This document shows, piece after piece, positions 1 to 14,075 of a DNA stretch of 64,000 nt. The notes under the pieces were generated by a model. That model did no database searches. It was not told the DNA's origin and worked only from the letters and a program-made list of their open reading frames with translations. The translations under genes were made by a program, and so were the position numbers. Source of the stretch: Pyricularia pennisetigena. Taxonomy: Eukaryota; Ascomycota; Sordariomycetes; Magnaporthales; Pyriculariaceae. How positions within the stretch are numbered: position 1 is the stretch's first letter; every line of letters begins with the position of its first letter. The stretch spans positions 498,730 through 562,729 of the forward strand of contig NC_043744.1 in assembly GCF_004337985.1 (NCBI RefSeq). The letters are read 5' to 3'.

Positions 1-3000
1 GGTAGAGAAGAAAAAGTTGGCGGGTGCAAGAAATGAGGGTCGATGGGCAAGGCAAGCAAAATGATGAACAGAATGAATTTGAGACGACTTGACCTGCACG
101 TCGCCTACCTACCTACTACCTACTACTACCTTACTACCCCACTACAGTACCTACGTACCTATGTACCTGTCTACTGTCAGATAAGTACATTCGCAGCAAT
201 AACAAAAGCAAGTAAGCCTATTATGCTGTCCGTACCTACCCAAACTGCCTTGAGGCGCCTAGATTAATCTGTCTAGGCTATGGATGTTATTCGCTCCTTC
301 CCTGCTAGGACCCAGGTCAATTGAGGTCATCTCTGACGCGGTCATTTGCAGGCCAAGTTTGAGTCGGGCGGAAGGCGCGGTTTCGTTCCCCGCCCTGTAT
401 CAAGACCCTAATTTCCAGGCAGCCTGCGAGGTAAGGCAGGTGCGTGGCGTGCCATCTGCCCGAGTGTAAGATCTTCCCGCCGGATTGATTCTACCCCACG
501 AGACCCGGCGACAATTCACCAAACGCCACGAGAAATTTTTCTGTCCAGTCCCAGTTCAGTCCAGCAGAATTCGCAGACGCACCATGGAATGCATGGCGGA
601 ATCTTCCACCCACTTTGCCTAGATAGCCCGCCTCCCAGACATGGCCCAAAATTTTGATTTTACCTTTAGGCCCGTTCATCAAGTTCCACAATTCAGTCGA
701 TTGAAAGATGGGTCGTTGAATCAAACCTCTGCGATCCCGTTGTTATGCGGCTGTCTGCTGCGCCGGCGCGTTTCTGAGCTGCCGTTGCAGGTCTAGTTCT
801 TCCGTGTGCGTGTGGCATCCCAAAGTCAATCAATCGTTCCAGGATTGAAGCTCTGCCTGCACTATACACCTTGTTGCAACCTGTGGACAGGCTACCTAGC
901 CAGCGAGCCAGAATTTCATCGTCTTTGTGAGCCCAAGTACGGGCGTATCTATTCGTCGTTTCGTATCTGCAACGCAAACGCCCTACGACGCCCAGCTCGC
1001 TTTGAACGCCTTTTTTTATCCTCTGTTAACATCATCACCTACCGTGCACTAAAGGTAGATTGGGGGACTAACTGAGTGACTCCTTGTCAAACCACACCTC
1101 AAGCTCACTACAGTCGATCGGGCTGCTCACCGGGGGTCACCCATGCTTCCGACCCTGATTGCAAGCGCAGTGTCTCCCGGATGCAACCAAAAGATTTACC
1201 TCCTCTTTATCGCCACTGCCCCCTTTGGAATGAACCAGTCTGGAGGCCTGGCTGTGGCACAAGCAAGGTCTAGATACTTGCAGGATACCCAATGTCTACC
1301 CTCCGATCTTGCTGTGAATCCACGTGACACACACCTTTGTCGGCTCCGAGCAAGGGTGCGAGATGCTTGTACGTGTTTGAGTACTCTCCGAGTTGCCCCA
1401 AGTCTTCCGCTTGAAACGATGTCTCTTTTTTTTGCACCTGTGAGAGTACAAGGCTTGTAGATGGTGGCTTGGGTAGGGGTGTGGACATCTCCATCAAATA
1501 TATGGTCGGCCACTTCTGCCCTCGCCTCGAGCGTCCAGCAGTCCTTGCTCATCTCGTTCGGCTCTCTTGCTTCAATAGACCGTATGGTTTCTTGATTGTC
1601 TTTTCTTAACGAGACAGTCCCATTACCTCGACAACCATCCTCCAAACCTGCATTGCCCGCTTCACGAAACTGCTAGCGCAGATAGCCCTTCAAATACCAT
1701 CTTGTCCAGTCTCACTCATCTCAATAGCAATAACCTCAAAGTCTTGAACAACTCCGGGCCTTGGCTGTGAAGAATCCAATAGCTCATTTCTCGGTCAGTT
1801 TCATCCCGCGTCTAGCCATCCCTTTCCTGGATCTATGTCGTTTTGAGGCGTCGAAAAAACGAAAGGAAAAAGAAAAAGAAATCCTCGAGCGGCAGCGTTC
1901 GGCTGTGGGAAATTTGGCACCGCACCGCTGCCCACTCAATGGAGGCCCATCCGTGCCGTCTGCCAAGGTGGCGTTTAAGCGTGTTTAAGCGCCTCAAGGG
2001 AGCAAACACAGGGAGACCCTCGAGGCTGAGCGACGCGAAACGAAAATGGCGTTTGATCAATAATTCCATCGATTCAATCGATTCGTTAATTGCCCGTCAA
2101 TCCAAGTTGGCCCAGGGAGAAGAGACGCAAGTGGATGGATGGCCTGGGCGACAGGAAAAAAAAAAAAAAAAAAAGGACATGGAGCGTTTGAGCCAAAATG
2201 TTGCAATTGAAGTCCTGGCTGACAAGTTTGTTACTTTATTTCATCACAGGAATTGTCATGCGCGCGATCTCTTTGGCGATTGAGCAACGCGCAAAACAAG
2301 GCCTTCACCAATCCTAGGGCTGATCGTGCACACCATACGCGAGTACCATACCGTACCATCGGCCATCTTCTGCCGGGCGATCTGCGTTCGGCAGCTAGCA
2401 AGGGATCCGTCCCGGATCTGTCAACTCCACCTTGCGGTCATATACGCAGCAACAAGTCCAAATCAGCCAGTCGGAGTAAATACAGACAAAAGGAAATAAG
2501 GTACGAAGGAAAAGAAAGCTCTGGCCGTTGTGGAGAAGGAAAACTCTACCAAAATTTCACTAACGGTCACAAAACCAAAAGATCTTGCGTCTGCATCATT
2601 TTCTTTTGTTTCCTTCCACGGATCTGGTTATTGGAAGTAAGAGAGCAAACACGGTAGTAGCGTGGGAGCTGGATGCACGAGACCAGGTATGACCTTGCAC
2701 ATCCCGCAGGTGGCCTTTTGCCTAGCCAACCAAGCACTCCCGATCCAACCCTTGCTCTCTCTCTCTCTTGGATGCTGACACCCCCCCTCCACCCACCCTA
2801 CTTTCTAGTCACTTAGAAGCACGCCGTCATTGCCAAGGATTTGAACACACTCCTCCTCCTTCGGAGTGCCTCTAAACAGCGACGCAACTGGTGGGTTTCG
2901 TTCTTTGTGGTTTTTTTTTACATGTTCTAATTTTTTCTTCTTTTTTTTTTTTCTCTCTTTTTTTTCGCGCCCTTTAGGGCCGCTCTTACGTTCCCTATGA

Positions 3001-4839
3001 ACTTTCTTGCTCTCTCCCCTGTCCTTATCCTCGTGCCGGGGTCAACCGGCCTACCAATCAATGACAGGAAAGTATTGCTTTTTTTCGGGCGGGCGGCGCG
3101 CCTCCCACGTCTCTTTGTAATTTTGGTGCTTTCTTTGCCCGATTGCCTTCCTCCCTCCCGTTTGCCGTGCCTTAGCTTCTAAGTTACGGGCGGCTTTCTC
3201 TGTGGCTACCGTACATACATACCCTTGGAAATTGTTGGGCAAATGTTTCTATTGATGCTTCAGTACTGACTCCGCTCTACCTTTGCCTCTGGTTGACATC
3301 TCTATCTCTTTCTTGCCGCACTCTTTCGCCCAACCCCCCCGTCCCCTCACCCTCACTCACCGTCGAGTCTAGCCTAGTGGTTATCTATGTCCCCATGACG
3401 GTGATCGGCCATCCCCACACCTCCATCCTGGCTTGTCCACATCCGCTTTTGCAAGTACACCCTTGCAGCGGAAAAGCTGCTCTGTTCTTGGCCCTGCTAC
3501 ATCTTACGGGCCGTGCTCGTATACCTTCTCGCCCGTCCATTACCTGCGCTGCCAACCGTTAGTTCAACGTCACCTGGTGAAAAAGATAGGTACTGTCTCT
3601 CAGTTTCTCCTGGCAACTATGGTCAAACGGAGGCGGCAAGGCACGCGTGCATTCCGCTCCTCTACTCTACTCCACACTCATGGGCGGGGGCGCATTTCTC
3701 ATAGTGAAGGGATTCGGGAAAGCAAGACACAGGGAGGCGACGGTGGAGGAACGCGAACGCGTTTTCCACCACTTTGACCTCTATCAACGCCTCCTTCGCT
3801 CGACTTCATCCCTTCCAAATCCCTCCTTTCAGCCTTTGCCAGAGCTGACAGGACTGAACATCAAACCTACATCTCAAAGGCAGTGCCGCTGGTGTCCTTT
3901 ACTTCCTCAATATCTTGTCCATCAACTCCCCATCAGCGGTTTTGTCAGGGCACGCAACACTACATCAAGTTGCCACACCAGTCCCCCATGGCTCTGGCTG
4001 TTATTTGAATTTTCAAAGTGCGTCCTTCGGTCGCTGTACCGAGCGAGTGTCTCGCCCTATTCATTTGTGTCTTGCGCCTTCTCGCCCTCTGCCTCCTGCA
4101 ACAATCCGTTCAAACCCAGGACAACTTTCTCTCTGCTTTCCTTTGTTCTTCCACCACCAACTCCGCTTGTTTTACTTTGAAAGGGTTCATCTCATGTTCG
4201 ACAAAAGTCAAGTTGTACTGACGCAAAGAAACGAAGCAGCACACCTCTGGGTATCTGCATGCAGGTTTGGACGGCGCCTGTGGTCAGGAACCATATTGGT
4301 TAATATTATCTCTCCAGCCAGCAGTGTATTGTTTTGACTGGCACAGCCCCGTTTCTGACGACACATAATCAACTACATTCCAGTGCTCGATGTCCAGGAA
4401 TGTCAAGGTACGATATTTTCACTTGGGAATTCCACACTCCCAACTATCTTGCCTGCCTCTCCTCTCTTGCTGGTATCTAAGCGATTCCAGCATATGTAAC
4501 CTCTGTCGCTTCCCAAGACGGGTCTCAGACGGATAGCCAATCGCTAGCCAACTCGCACGAGTACAGGGATCCCTTTGCATTGTACCTCTGAAAGAGCACA
4601 GATGACTTGCTTGGTTGCTAACATGCTAGCATGCTAACAAACAGACAGTCTCGGTAAAATTAAAAGACATATCAAGTCAGACGGTTCACCCCTTCCCGCG
4701 CCGAAACCTCCTCACATAATTTGTATCGAGCGCTTCCCGAAACATTCATCTTGACTGCAAATTCTCCCCAGTCCTCATCGTGGCCTGTTTGACCACCACA
4801 CTTTCTCCCTTTGCCTCAGGAACCCTCAAACCCGCCTCA
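1..4839. other. Long gene-free leader upstream of the MedA-type gene
   Basis: No open frame here has the length, codon bias or recognisable domain of a gene. The stretch holds CCTA/CTAC short repeats (about 108-175), a poly-A run near 2157-2174, poly-T and CT-rich tracts (2930-2965, 3293-3360), and a short palindrome built on ATGCTAGCAT near 4622-4636. Several short ATG-initiated frames occur. It probably contains the promoter and a long 5' untranslated leader of the downstream developmental regulator, as is common for such genes, but no transcript boundary can be placed from sequence alone. Confidence 0.5.
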
Positions 4840-7615
4840 ATGTCGTCAACACGTTTAGAACAGCTCTCCTACAAGTTGTTCGAGGTATGTTCAGATTCCA
4901 GCCAAGCACGTCAATATGTGACGTCGTCTCTGATTTAGTGAAATGTGCAGCCCGGATATCACAATCAGCGGCCCATCATCGTGGATGAGGAGCTCCAGTC
5001 CCCAGATACCGTGACACTAGCATACGAGGAGGAGGCCGCAGCGAGGGCCAACGGAGGTGGTCTCTCTGTCTCCATGTCTGCATACAAGTCACAACAACCA
5101 CAAGTGCACGGTAAGATATATCTTTGATTTTCCTGTTACGGATATTTAGTTGTTTGAATCTCTATTACCTGGAGGAGCGGTGATGGAACTGACTGTTTTC
5201 TTCTCGTTTGTGCCGCCTCCAGCGTTTGCAGAATCGCCTTACTCTCAGTTCTCGCCGCAGTCGTTTGCCAGCCAACCGACAGACCATGCAACACCTCAGC
5301 AAATCAACAACATTGCCTTTGCTTCAAACAATGCCGTGCACACAGCAGCATACGGGCCCAGCTCTCCATCGGATAGCGGCGCTGCTGGAGATTTCACGGT
5401 GCTTTCGAGACATCCCGACAGTGGACCTGTCGGAACAAGAGTGACATTGACTGTTTCAAGCGCAACGGATTTGACGGCGAGCACATCGTACGTTTGCGTC
5501 TCGTTTGGGTCTCAGAGATGTCCGGCTCAGGTGTGCAAGAAGGTCGAGAACAACGGGGGCTGGGTTTTTACCATCTCGGCAGTAGCGCCGCAATTCCTGC
5601 TTACACAATGCAACCCACCTAGCGACGTGCCCTTGACGATTTTTGTCGATGCAAACGCGGATAGCATGACACGCGTGGTGAGCGGAGGCAGCTTTACATA
5701 TCTCCTCGAGGGCGGGTCGCATGGGCACAGCGGGCAGCTAGCGGGGAGCCATGGGTCGGCTGGTGACTTGGTTCAGGGGCACGAGGACACCACTCTCAAG
5801 GGCGAAGGCCAAGTCCACGTGGATCCCCAGGGGAATGCCACGCCACCACCGTCAAGCTCAGGCCACCATATTGAACAACATAATCAGCAACACCAGGCCT
5901 CGCACTTGACCGTCAGGACGTCAGGCATTTCCAACCCGAATGAGCAAAACCAACATGACCAACATCAACAGCAGCACCAGACCCACGATGAGCAACAGTT
6001 GCAGCATGACGCTCTTGCTTCCGAGTCGACTACAAATACTTACGGATATCCCGCCGCCGGCGTTGCAGCGCCCGAGGCGCAATCGGTTCCATCTCAGGTA
6101 CAACATCTACAGAACGACTTAGCCGCCGCCGCTGCCGGATACAACCAGCAGGGAGGCAACGACATGCTCAGCTCTTACAGGACACGGTCATCCTACCTTG
6201 ACCACAGCTACCGGCCGTCATCGAGCCTTCGCCAGAGCGCCGGGTCCACCTGGACCACCCCCACCTACGGCAGCCAGGATGGCACGGAGCGATACGACTA
6301 CGGCCGCGACACGACGACGGCCCTGGCCAGGCCGGCGATGATGACGGCATCCCCTCGGGTATCGCAGCATGGACAGCATGCACGGATGTCGAGCGGCCTG
6401 GTGCGCACCAGTCACCTCTCGGCAAGCGCCCAGCAGTTAGGCATGGGGTACTCTGGATCGTGGGGCGTCCAGAAGGCGCAGCTACACATCAGAGGAGGCA
6501 CTGCAGCGCTGGACTCGATGATGACGGACCGCTGGACGAGTGAAGAATGGACCTACCAGCGACGCATAGTCCTGTTTACCAAGCGCCACAACGGGCCCAA
6601 TCTACATATCGACTTCCGCCCTGTTTCGGTTTCAGAGCGGCCCAGCAACTCGATCTGCATCAGCTGCATCTACTGGGCCCGAGGACCCAATGAGAGGGGA
6701 GAGTGCTACGTCACTTCGGTAGACACCATTTACCTTTTGGAACGCCTTATCGAGCCCCTCGCCACGATGGGTAAGTTTGGCGTCGAGGAGAAGAACCGCA
6801 TCAGGCGCAACCTGGAAGGGTTCAAGCCCATCACAGTCAGCAAGGGAAAGCCTGAAAGCGAGGAGTTCTTCAAGCTCATCATGGGCTTCCCTAACCCCAA
6901 GCCAAGGAACATCGAGAAGGACGTCAAGGTATTCCCCTGGAAGGTACTCGGGCCGGCACTCAAGAAGATTGTGAGCAAGTACAGCTTCGACGCTACGGGA
7001 ACCTCGTGCAGTCCAGCGATCCCCCCGCCGCAGTCGGCGCCTGTCTCGCACCTCCTCACCCCGGTCAGTCTTCCTGCTGTCTCGTACCCAGGGCTTTCGA
7101 CAACTCCCATATCTGCCACCACAGCCACGGATCCCAGCCTCGCTTCTGGGTACGTCAGCATGGCCACGCACATGGACAACGGACTTCCCAGCCCCCGGTC
7201 CCTGCCAGGCAGCTCTTCTTGGTCCACATCGACAGCGACCTACGTTCCACCAAGCAGCAGGACCTTATCGCCGCCAATGAAGACGCATAGTCCACAACAG
7301 TCAAGCTCTGGTCTGAGGATATCAACGCTACCTGGCGTCTACGATTCACGAGCGGGACCTGTCGGTGCACCGTCGTATGGTTTGTCTAGCCATCAAACCC
7401 ACAGCCCCAACCATCATCATCACCACAGCACGACTAGCGCGGGAACCTCCGGAAGATGGGATCCATATGACAGTGTACCGACTACGGGATCCTACTCAGT
7501 TCCCGTGGCCACCTCAACATACCCGAGTCTAGCTCATCATGCACACTCGCATGGAGCACACAGTGGAGTCTACGGGGCTCCTGCGTATGCTGGTGATGCC
7601 GGACAGCGTCATTAG
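4840..7615 (+). CDS. medA: MedA/Acr1/Ren1-type conidiation regulator
   Basis: Three exons fit: 4840-4884, 4951-5110 and 5223-7615, giving about 865 residues. Introns begin GTATGT and GTAAGA; an alternative in-frame acceptor at 5232 would drop three residues. The N-terminus starts MSSTRLEQLSYKLFE. The middle is rich in Gln, His and Ser, with a His run near 7409. The conserved block at about residues 505-660 (from WTSEEWTYQRRIVLF through FPWKVLGPALKKIV) is the domain shared by Aspergillus nidulans MedA, Magnaporthe Acr1, Fusarium Ren1 and Neurospora acon-3. Those proteins are nuclear regulators of conidiophore patterning and often of adhesion or virulence; the function here is inferred from that similarity. 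The C-terminal 200 residues are low-complexity Ser/Pro/His/Thr sequence. The long spacer upstream suggests complex transcriptional control. Confidence 0.9.
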
Positions 7616-9821
7616 GATGGCCGATTCGGATCCTTGTGCTTGCCGGAGCAAAAGAAAAGAAAAAAAAAGGCAACGCAGCCAAGGTCGCAACTGTATTCCC
7701 CCCCGTGATAACAGGATGTTTGCGGGTCACTGTGGGCTGAGCAAGCAAACCAGTGACAAGAAGGGTGGGGGTGGGGTATGGCTTGCAAAGAATACCACTC
7801 ACAAGGCCTCTCACCGGTCCATGGGGAGGGGTGTGCTTGAGAACAAATGGCAGTCATTTTCGGTGCGGGAGGCAGCGTGTCGGGTCCGGTTCATGAAACG
7901 AGCAGCCTGTCTCCCGCGTGAGCATTTCTTCTGTTCTTTTTTTTTCGATGGAGCGACAATCTTGGGAGTTTGATTTCCTCTGGCGTTTAGGATGGGTGGT
8001 ACATGGCGGTTTCAGACTTGCATTTCTCCCGCCATTTTGTTCTTTTTTTTTCTCTTTCTTTTCTGCCTCACTTCCTTTGCCGCTTTGATTTGCATCTTGT
8101 TGGATACCACCACATAGACTGCTGGTGTTTATCTCGTTTTGTTTTCTTTTCTTTTTCGTCGGGTTGTTCCTTCTAGTGCCTTTACTACCCTTGGTCTTTT
8201 CTTTGTTTTTGTCTCTTATCACTCTGGCTCTTGCTTTTCCCTTTGTCCTTGTTCATCTATCCTATCCCCGCCCATAAAGGCTCGGCCCAGAATCATACTG
8301 TTGGTCTTAATTACTCGTCATATACCCCTCCCCTGTTTTCGGCTTCTTTCCCCGGTTTTCTCGTTTGGAGACTTGGGTACATCATTCACAAGGCGGGCAT
8401 TCGGCAAGACGGCGATCTCCCATGCATAGATACATCATAATCTCAAACCTTAGTTTACTTTGCTGCACTATCGTGACTCGCTGGCTACTTGTACTTGCCT
8501 GTTTCGTCTTGGCTTGACGCCTCTTTTTTTTTCGCTTTTCGTGACTGTATGTATGTCGAGGAGCAGATTAAATTATGCCTTGTGATGCTTCTAAATGTCA
8601 CTGGGGTAACTTTTGGGCAGAGCAAGCATACGGTCTTCGTTTTTTTTTTATTCGTTTGGGAGGGGCAGAGGGTAGAAAAACAGGGTGACATACGGAGGGA
8701 TCAAGAAAGTAGGGTGGGGTGATGGATGGATAGCTGCATGTGCAGTAGTATGCAACACTATTTTGTGGTTGGTTGCATGCATAGTGGGTGGGCGGACGGT
8801 GATCACCTGGTGTGGCGCAGGCCAATGAGGACGACGACGGCACTAATCGCACTAAAAAGCACATCATCCACACCACCATCCAACAACAAAGTAGACCCTT
8901 GACGACTATTTTTGCCTAGGAGGGACAAAGGAAAATTTAGGCGCAATCATGGAAGAGGCGGGGGGAGAGCTGGTCGGTCCTTTGACAAGAACAAAGCACT
9001 TTTTTCGTAACTCATCTCGGCAGGCTACCCGTCGACAATTCCCTCGGGAACTGGTTGACCGCGGGGCACCTCGCCCCGAGCCTTGATTCTTTTTTTTTTT
9101 TTTTCTAGTTCACCAACCCGTTGTGGCTGGTCCCCTGCAGTCGTTTATCACACTGCCCAGACCAACACTGGACGTGGTTGGATTTGACTATTGCCGCCCG
9201 GGCTGTACAGTGGGATATAGCTCCTAGACGACAGGCTATAATGCGGGCCCTTGGATCACTGCCCATAGTATATCTCTTATCCTTCTCCATCTTTGACCCC
9301 TCTATATATCCAAGACAGGGTTCGGCACTTGGGAAATCTTGTCGTGCCACGCCTCCATGCGACTAGATTTAATTGGACTATCCAACCCACATATTCTTTT
9401 TTTTCTCTTTTTCGTTTGTCATGGCCCCATCGTCTTCCTCATCATAGGTCCTTTTTTTTGGTTCAACCTTGTTATGGTCCTAATGACCAACTTCTTTCCT
9501 TTTATCTCTCTCTTTTTTTTCTTGTCGTTTGCTCCTTATTACATTTCCACTCTGTCGCGCAGTAGCGCGGGTCGCGTTGAAGTGAGGGAGAAAAAGGGTG
9601 GGCAACATGGCGACATGGCATGCGAGAAATGTCGTCTTCCTGCGGAGAGATTGGTCCAACGACGTGCATGGGGACATTTTATGCAAGTCTCAGAGAGCAT
9701 ACCTCGTACTACTTCAAAGGAAGAATAAAAAAAAAGTGCATTAGCCCATCTTTTTTTAAACCCTCTTTTTTTGCTTCTGCATCATGCATGTCGTGGGTTG
9801 GGGTAGACGAGAGAGAAAGAG

Positions 9822-9852
<31 letters not shown>

Positions 9853-11191
9853 CCGTTGGAGGGGAGGAGGGGGAGCGGGGGGGTTGCCACACCCAAAAAG
9901 AACGCTACTGTATGGTCTACATGGGCCGATTCGCAACACGGGACGCGCCCAGCTGCCTGCATTACGCATGTCATCTGCGTCATCCGCCCGCTCATTTTAT
10001 TTAATTTTTTTTTCTTTTCCTTTTTTTTGCTCTTTTATCCCTTTGGTTGTTTATGATTTTTGCCCGGTAGTTGCGTATCTTTTTTTTTTTCATTCTCTTG
10101 CTGTCCAAGGTTTTCCCACCCTTGGGCCTTGGCTCTCTTCCCCTCCCCTTCTCCCTCCGCTCTGGACTCCTGTCCAGTCCGAGAAGCCTGATAGGGCAGA
10201 TGCAAAGAAGAAGAAGAAAGACAAAAAAGGAGGGTTGGGAAAACGGAGAGGGGTCGAGTAGCACCGTCGAATGGTGCCGCTTATCTCTGGTCTAAGGCAG
10301 TGTGATGAGATCGCAGGGCGGTTGTGCCCATGCTACCTGAAGCGCGGCGGGGAGGCTACTGAAAGTTTCCTGTCAGGGTCGGCGGCGACGTGACTGGCTC
10401 GATGGGCTGAGGGCCCTATCACTAATGGAAAAAAAAAAAAAAAAGAAAACGCTCAAAGCTCCAGAGTCCAGGCCAGATCTTCCGATGCCAGGGGTTTTCC
10501 CGCTGCTTTTTTCGACACATGACTGCTTTGCTGCTTGCTACCATCCGTTACGGAGGGTTTTTGGCCAGGCCTCGGACGGCCGAACGTCCTGCCTGATTCG
10601 GGGGGGTAAGTCTCGGCGAGAGGAGATGGCATTTTCTTTTCTATGACTGTTTGATTTTGTTCCATGGGCACTCGAGGGACTTGGTGATACGCTCTCCGTT
10701 CCTATGGACCTATGGTCACTCTTACACACCCCCTCCGGTGGAAACCTTTGTGTGGTGCACAAGACCATCTTATCCCCCTCCTAACCGTCTCGCGGCATCC
10801 ATTTACGCTTCATCCGGGTCTCCGTTTGAAATTTGAATAGATAGGCTTCGTATATACATCCGGTTAGGCACTCGCCAAGCACTTTTCTTGCAGGTCTTCC
10901 ACCAATGTTTGGTATTTTTTGACGGCTCTCATCTTCCCAAATGTCTTTTGTTTTTCTTTTTTGAGAAGAGGATACAAAGAAAAATTCTCCTATCAGTCGA
11001 CCAGTTATGCATGTCTTCTGGCTGGATGAACTCACGGGAAAGTCTCCCATTCGTCGCGAGACTCCGCCTTTTTGGCTATCTTATCCAACAGCATGGAGCT
11101 GCAAGTGCAGGGATTCTTGTTTCTTGGTTCTCCTGGTTCTAGCATAAATGTAACCTACCTTTTTTTTTTTTGTTTGCTTCTCTGCAGCTTG

Positions 11192-11306
11192 NNNNNNNNN
11201 NNNNNNNNNNNNNNNNNNNNNNNNNNNNNNNNNNNNNNNNNNNNNNNNNNNNNNNNNNNNNNNNNNNNNNNNNNNNNNNNNNNNNNNNNNNNNNNNNNNN
11301 NNNNNN
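11192..11306. other. Assembly gap (115 N)
   Basis: A run of 115 undetermined bases follows a poly-T tract. Any open frame crossing it is meaningless. Confidence 0.99.
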
Positions 11307-12320
11307 TGTTTCTCCCTCTTACTTAGGTATGAATAGTACGTCTTCTTTGTTCTCCCCGTGGGGGAAATCCCATGGTTGAGGAGAATATGGGCCGATCAAC
11401 CAAGGAACCAAAGCTATATACGAAACATGCGCGAGGGTAGCAGCTTGGATATTTTGCGCCAAAGGTCCATCACGAAATACAACAACGCCACACGCCACAC
11501 TGTCATGCATGGGAGGTCATCAAAAGGCTTGTCCTGATGGCGTTCATGACAGAAGAACTGGGGCTCAGAGGTGTGGCTGGGGTTGCATTTTTTTTTCACC
11601 CTTACCGTTTGTGAATATAAAGAGGGGTGGTTTTTCTTTCGATGGACTCTACGCGTGTGGTACTTGCTGTGTCCTGTCATTGGCTTGCGACATGGTCAAG
11701 TGTACGCGTCCTTATTGTCTTGCTCGAGCAATCTATTCTCAAACCTTTGCCTCTTGAAACCCCCTTTTTTTCGGAGGCCTCTGTGGTCCACGTTTTCGCT
11801 TTGTATTTGAAATTTTTTATAAATTGAGCCAAGACAAGATGAACAGGTTCTATACAAAGACCTCCCCGCAAACAGACTCCATCAAAACCTGCGGGCCTAG
11901 CCGGCCGAGTCCATGGTGGCGGTGTGAATCTGGCTTAGGGCGAACTTTTTAGGAGGGAAGAGAGAGAGAGAAAAGTGACTCATCACCCAACCCCCCTCCC
12001 CACGTTCGCCTGACTATCTCTGGGCATGGAGAGGGAGAGCCTATCACTTGTGATCACAGGATCAAACAAGTCTACTTTTAGGAGGGGGTCTGCCTTTTGA
12101 TTTCTCCGGGTAGACCCTGTCTTCTTGGCTATTTGAAAAAAATGTCAACGGGCAGCAGATAAAAGGGTGTGGGTGCTCTTGTAAAGAAAAAAAAAATAAG
12201 AGAGAGAGAAAAAAAATACCACGTCTGTTTACTCTGAATGACTGCACGTTCTCCAAGCATGCGTACGGCCTGCATGTCTTCGGAGAAGATGGTCATCCAT
12301 ACTGCCATGAGACGTTACTA

Positions 12321-12354
12321 GCAGGTAGCAGGCAGCAGGTAGCAGGTAGCAGTA
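12321..12354. repeat. Short tandem 7-mer array
   Basis: Four to five imperfect copies of a GCAGGTA / GCAGGCA unit lie in a gene-free spacer. No function is suggested by the context. Confidence 0.7.
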
Positions 12355-14067
12355 GGTCAGGCCTACTGTCGATCAAGGGATTGTATTCATGTTCGATCGT
12401 GTTGCCGCTCTCATGATCAACCGCGCCGTGATGTTTACTAGATGCAGCCATCAAGACACGAACGATCCGAAATTCAACATCATCCCGTATCAAGCTTCTC
12501 CGAGGGTGAGAAAGGTGTAAGACGATGTGGGTGCTGACAGAGGCACTGGTTTAAAGACTCAAAATCACGCGTTGGAAATTTCAATCGCAGAGTGCCAGAC
12601 TCTTGGGGCGCCGTGTCTGCAGGTAATATGGGCAGTGATGTGTAAGTTGATCTGCCTCGATCATCTGGAGCGAGCGTCGCAAGAGCGTCAAGACATGCCA
12701 GCCACTGAGGGTTTTGTTCTATCATCCTCACCACTTTAGGCCGGGTAGCCTCGGACACTGTCTGTTGCTGGCCTTGTAACCTGTATCCATCAAAAGAGAA
12801 AGAAAGAGAGAGAGAGAGAGAGGAAGCATTGAAGAATGGCCACCGGATGAGGCGGCATCTCAACGTCATGCTCGTCGACCAAAAATATTTCAGACCCTCA
12901 GAGGGGAAACAGCGTGACAGTCGCGACCTCACAGACCATCCTCTTACCGGACTTGCCAAAATATCCCACAAATATCCCATGGCAACTTCAGGGGCCGTCA
13001 CCGAGCTGTGTAGGTAGAGAAGCATTTTTTTTTTTGCCCGTCTATTATTGTAAGCGAGGGCTTGACCGTGGTCGGCAGGTGGAGAAAAAAGGGGTCCAGG
13101 CCATGTCGGTTCTCTTTATTGATGGAAATCCCCGAGCGCCCCCCGGCATCAGATCTGTCGGTGCGCATTGCGATTCTGCGGACGAACCCATCCAGAAAAG
13201 CCTCGGCAGCGGGGCGGGCTCAATGTGGCGACGGCTCGGCAATTGGTCGCGTGTCTACTGAAGATTATTTGTGGACTTTGACGACCTGAAGCGCGCTTCA
13301 AGAGTCATGACTTACTTACCATCCATGGTAGGTAGAGTAGACCAACTACCACAGCAAGCAGCCCTACGTGTCTAATTTCGAGTCCTTCTCCCCCCGTGAT
13401 GGGCCCGCTTTCTAGGGAATCCCGGTTTCGAATATCGTCAAAGCAAAGATGCGAAGCGAGCGGGCAAGACCCTCCCCCCTCCCCTTGGGTGAGCGAGTCA
13501 TTTGCAAACGGTTCACCGCACCGGAGCAGAACTACCGTTGGTCGTAGATCCCGTCCTGCTTTGCCTGCCAAGTCGCCATCAACAAGGGCCAAAACAATGC
13601 AAGATTTTGAACCCCCGTCCACCCTCGATTGCCTTTTTTTTTCCGTTCCTTCTTTGGGAGTAAAGGAGAACTACAATACTTTAGTACTACTACAACCAAA
13701 ACCCACGGTACTCTACCCGTGGTCTATCTCGGCTTCTCGGCACCCCTTGAACAGGCCCTCTTGGTCGTCTGAAGTAGTTTCGCATTCGCAGCTTCTAAAC
13801 ATAGAGACGATAACCAACACTTGGCAAAAGGGATAAAGGGGAGGAATAGCATGGGTTTATCAGGGGATCTTTGCGGAGTGGAACTGAACCAACCTCACAC
13901 CAAGTGACCCTCGTATGTTCTGGATGCTTTGACAATAGCTCCGTGTTAGGCGACCTTGGCGGCGGCGAGGACCACCGGAATTATACCCATCAGCGTTGTA
14001 GTGTAATTTTGAACAATGAGCGTATCTTGAGGGCCAAAGAGGCATCTTTTGAAGATGCTTTTCAGAA

Positions 14068-14075
14068 TATAAATA
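14068..14075 (+). promoter_or_regulatory. TATA box candidate for the secreted-protein gene
   Basis: TATAAATA sits about 345 bp before the ATG at 14421 and is followed by a strongly pyrimidine-rich leader (14105-14390). This arrangement is typical of highly expressed filamentous-fungal genes. The match is to consensus only. Confidence 0.5.

Noticed and set aside
9620..10261. A 213-codon plus-strand frame across poly-A and poly-T tracts.
   Set aside because: It is open only because homopolymers give Lys and Phe runs; there is no coding bias.
12480..13025. A 181-codon minus-strand frame in the gene-poor spacer.
   Set aside because: It contains a Leu/Ser run from the AG microsatellite, lacks codon bias and has no domain or splice partners.
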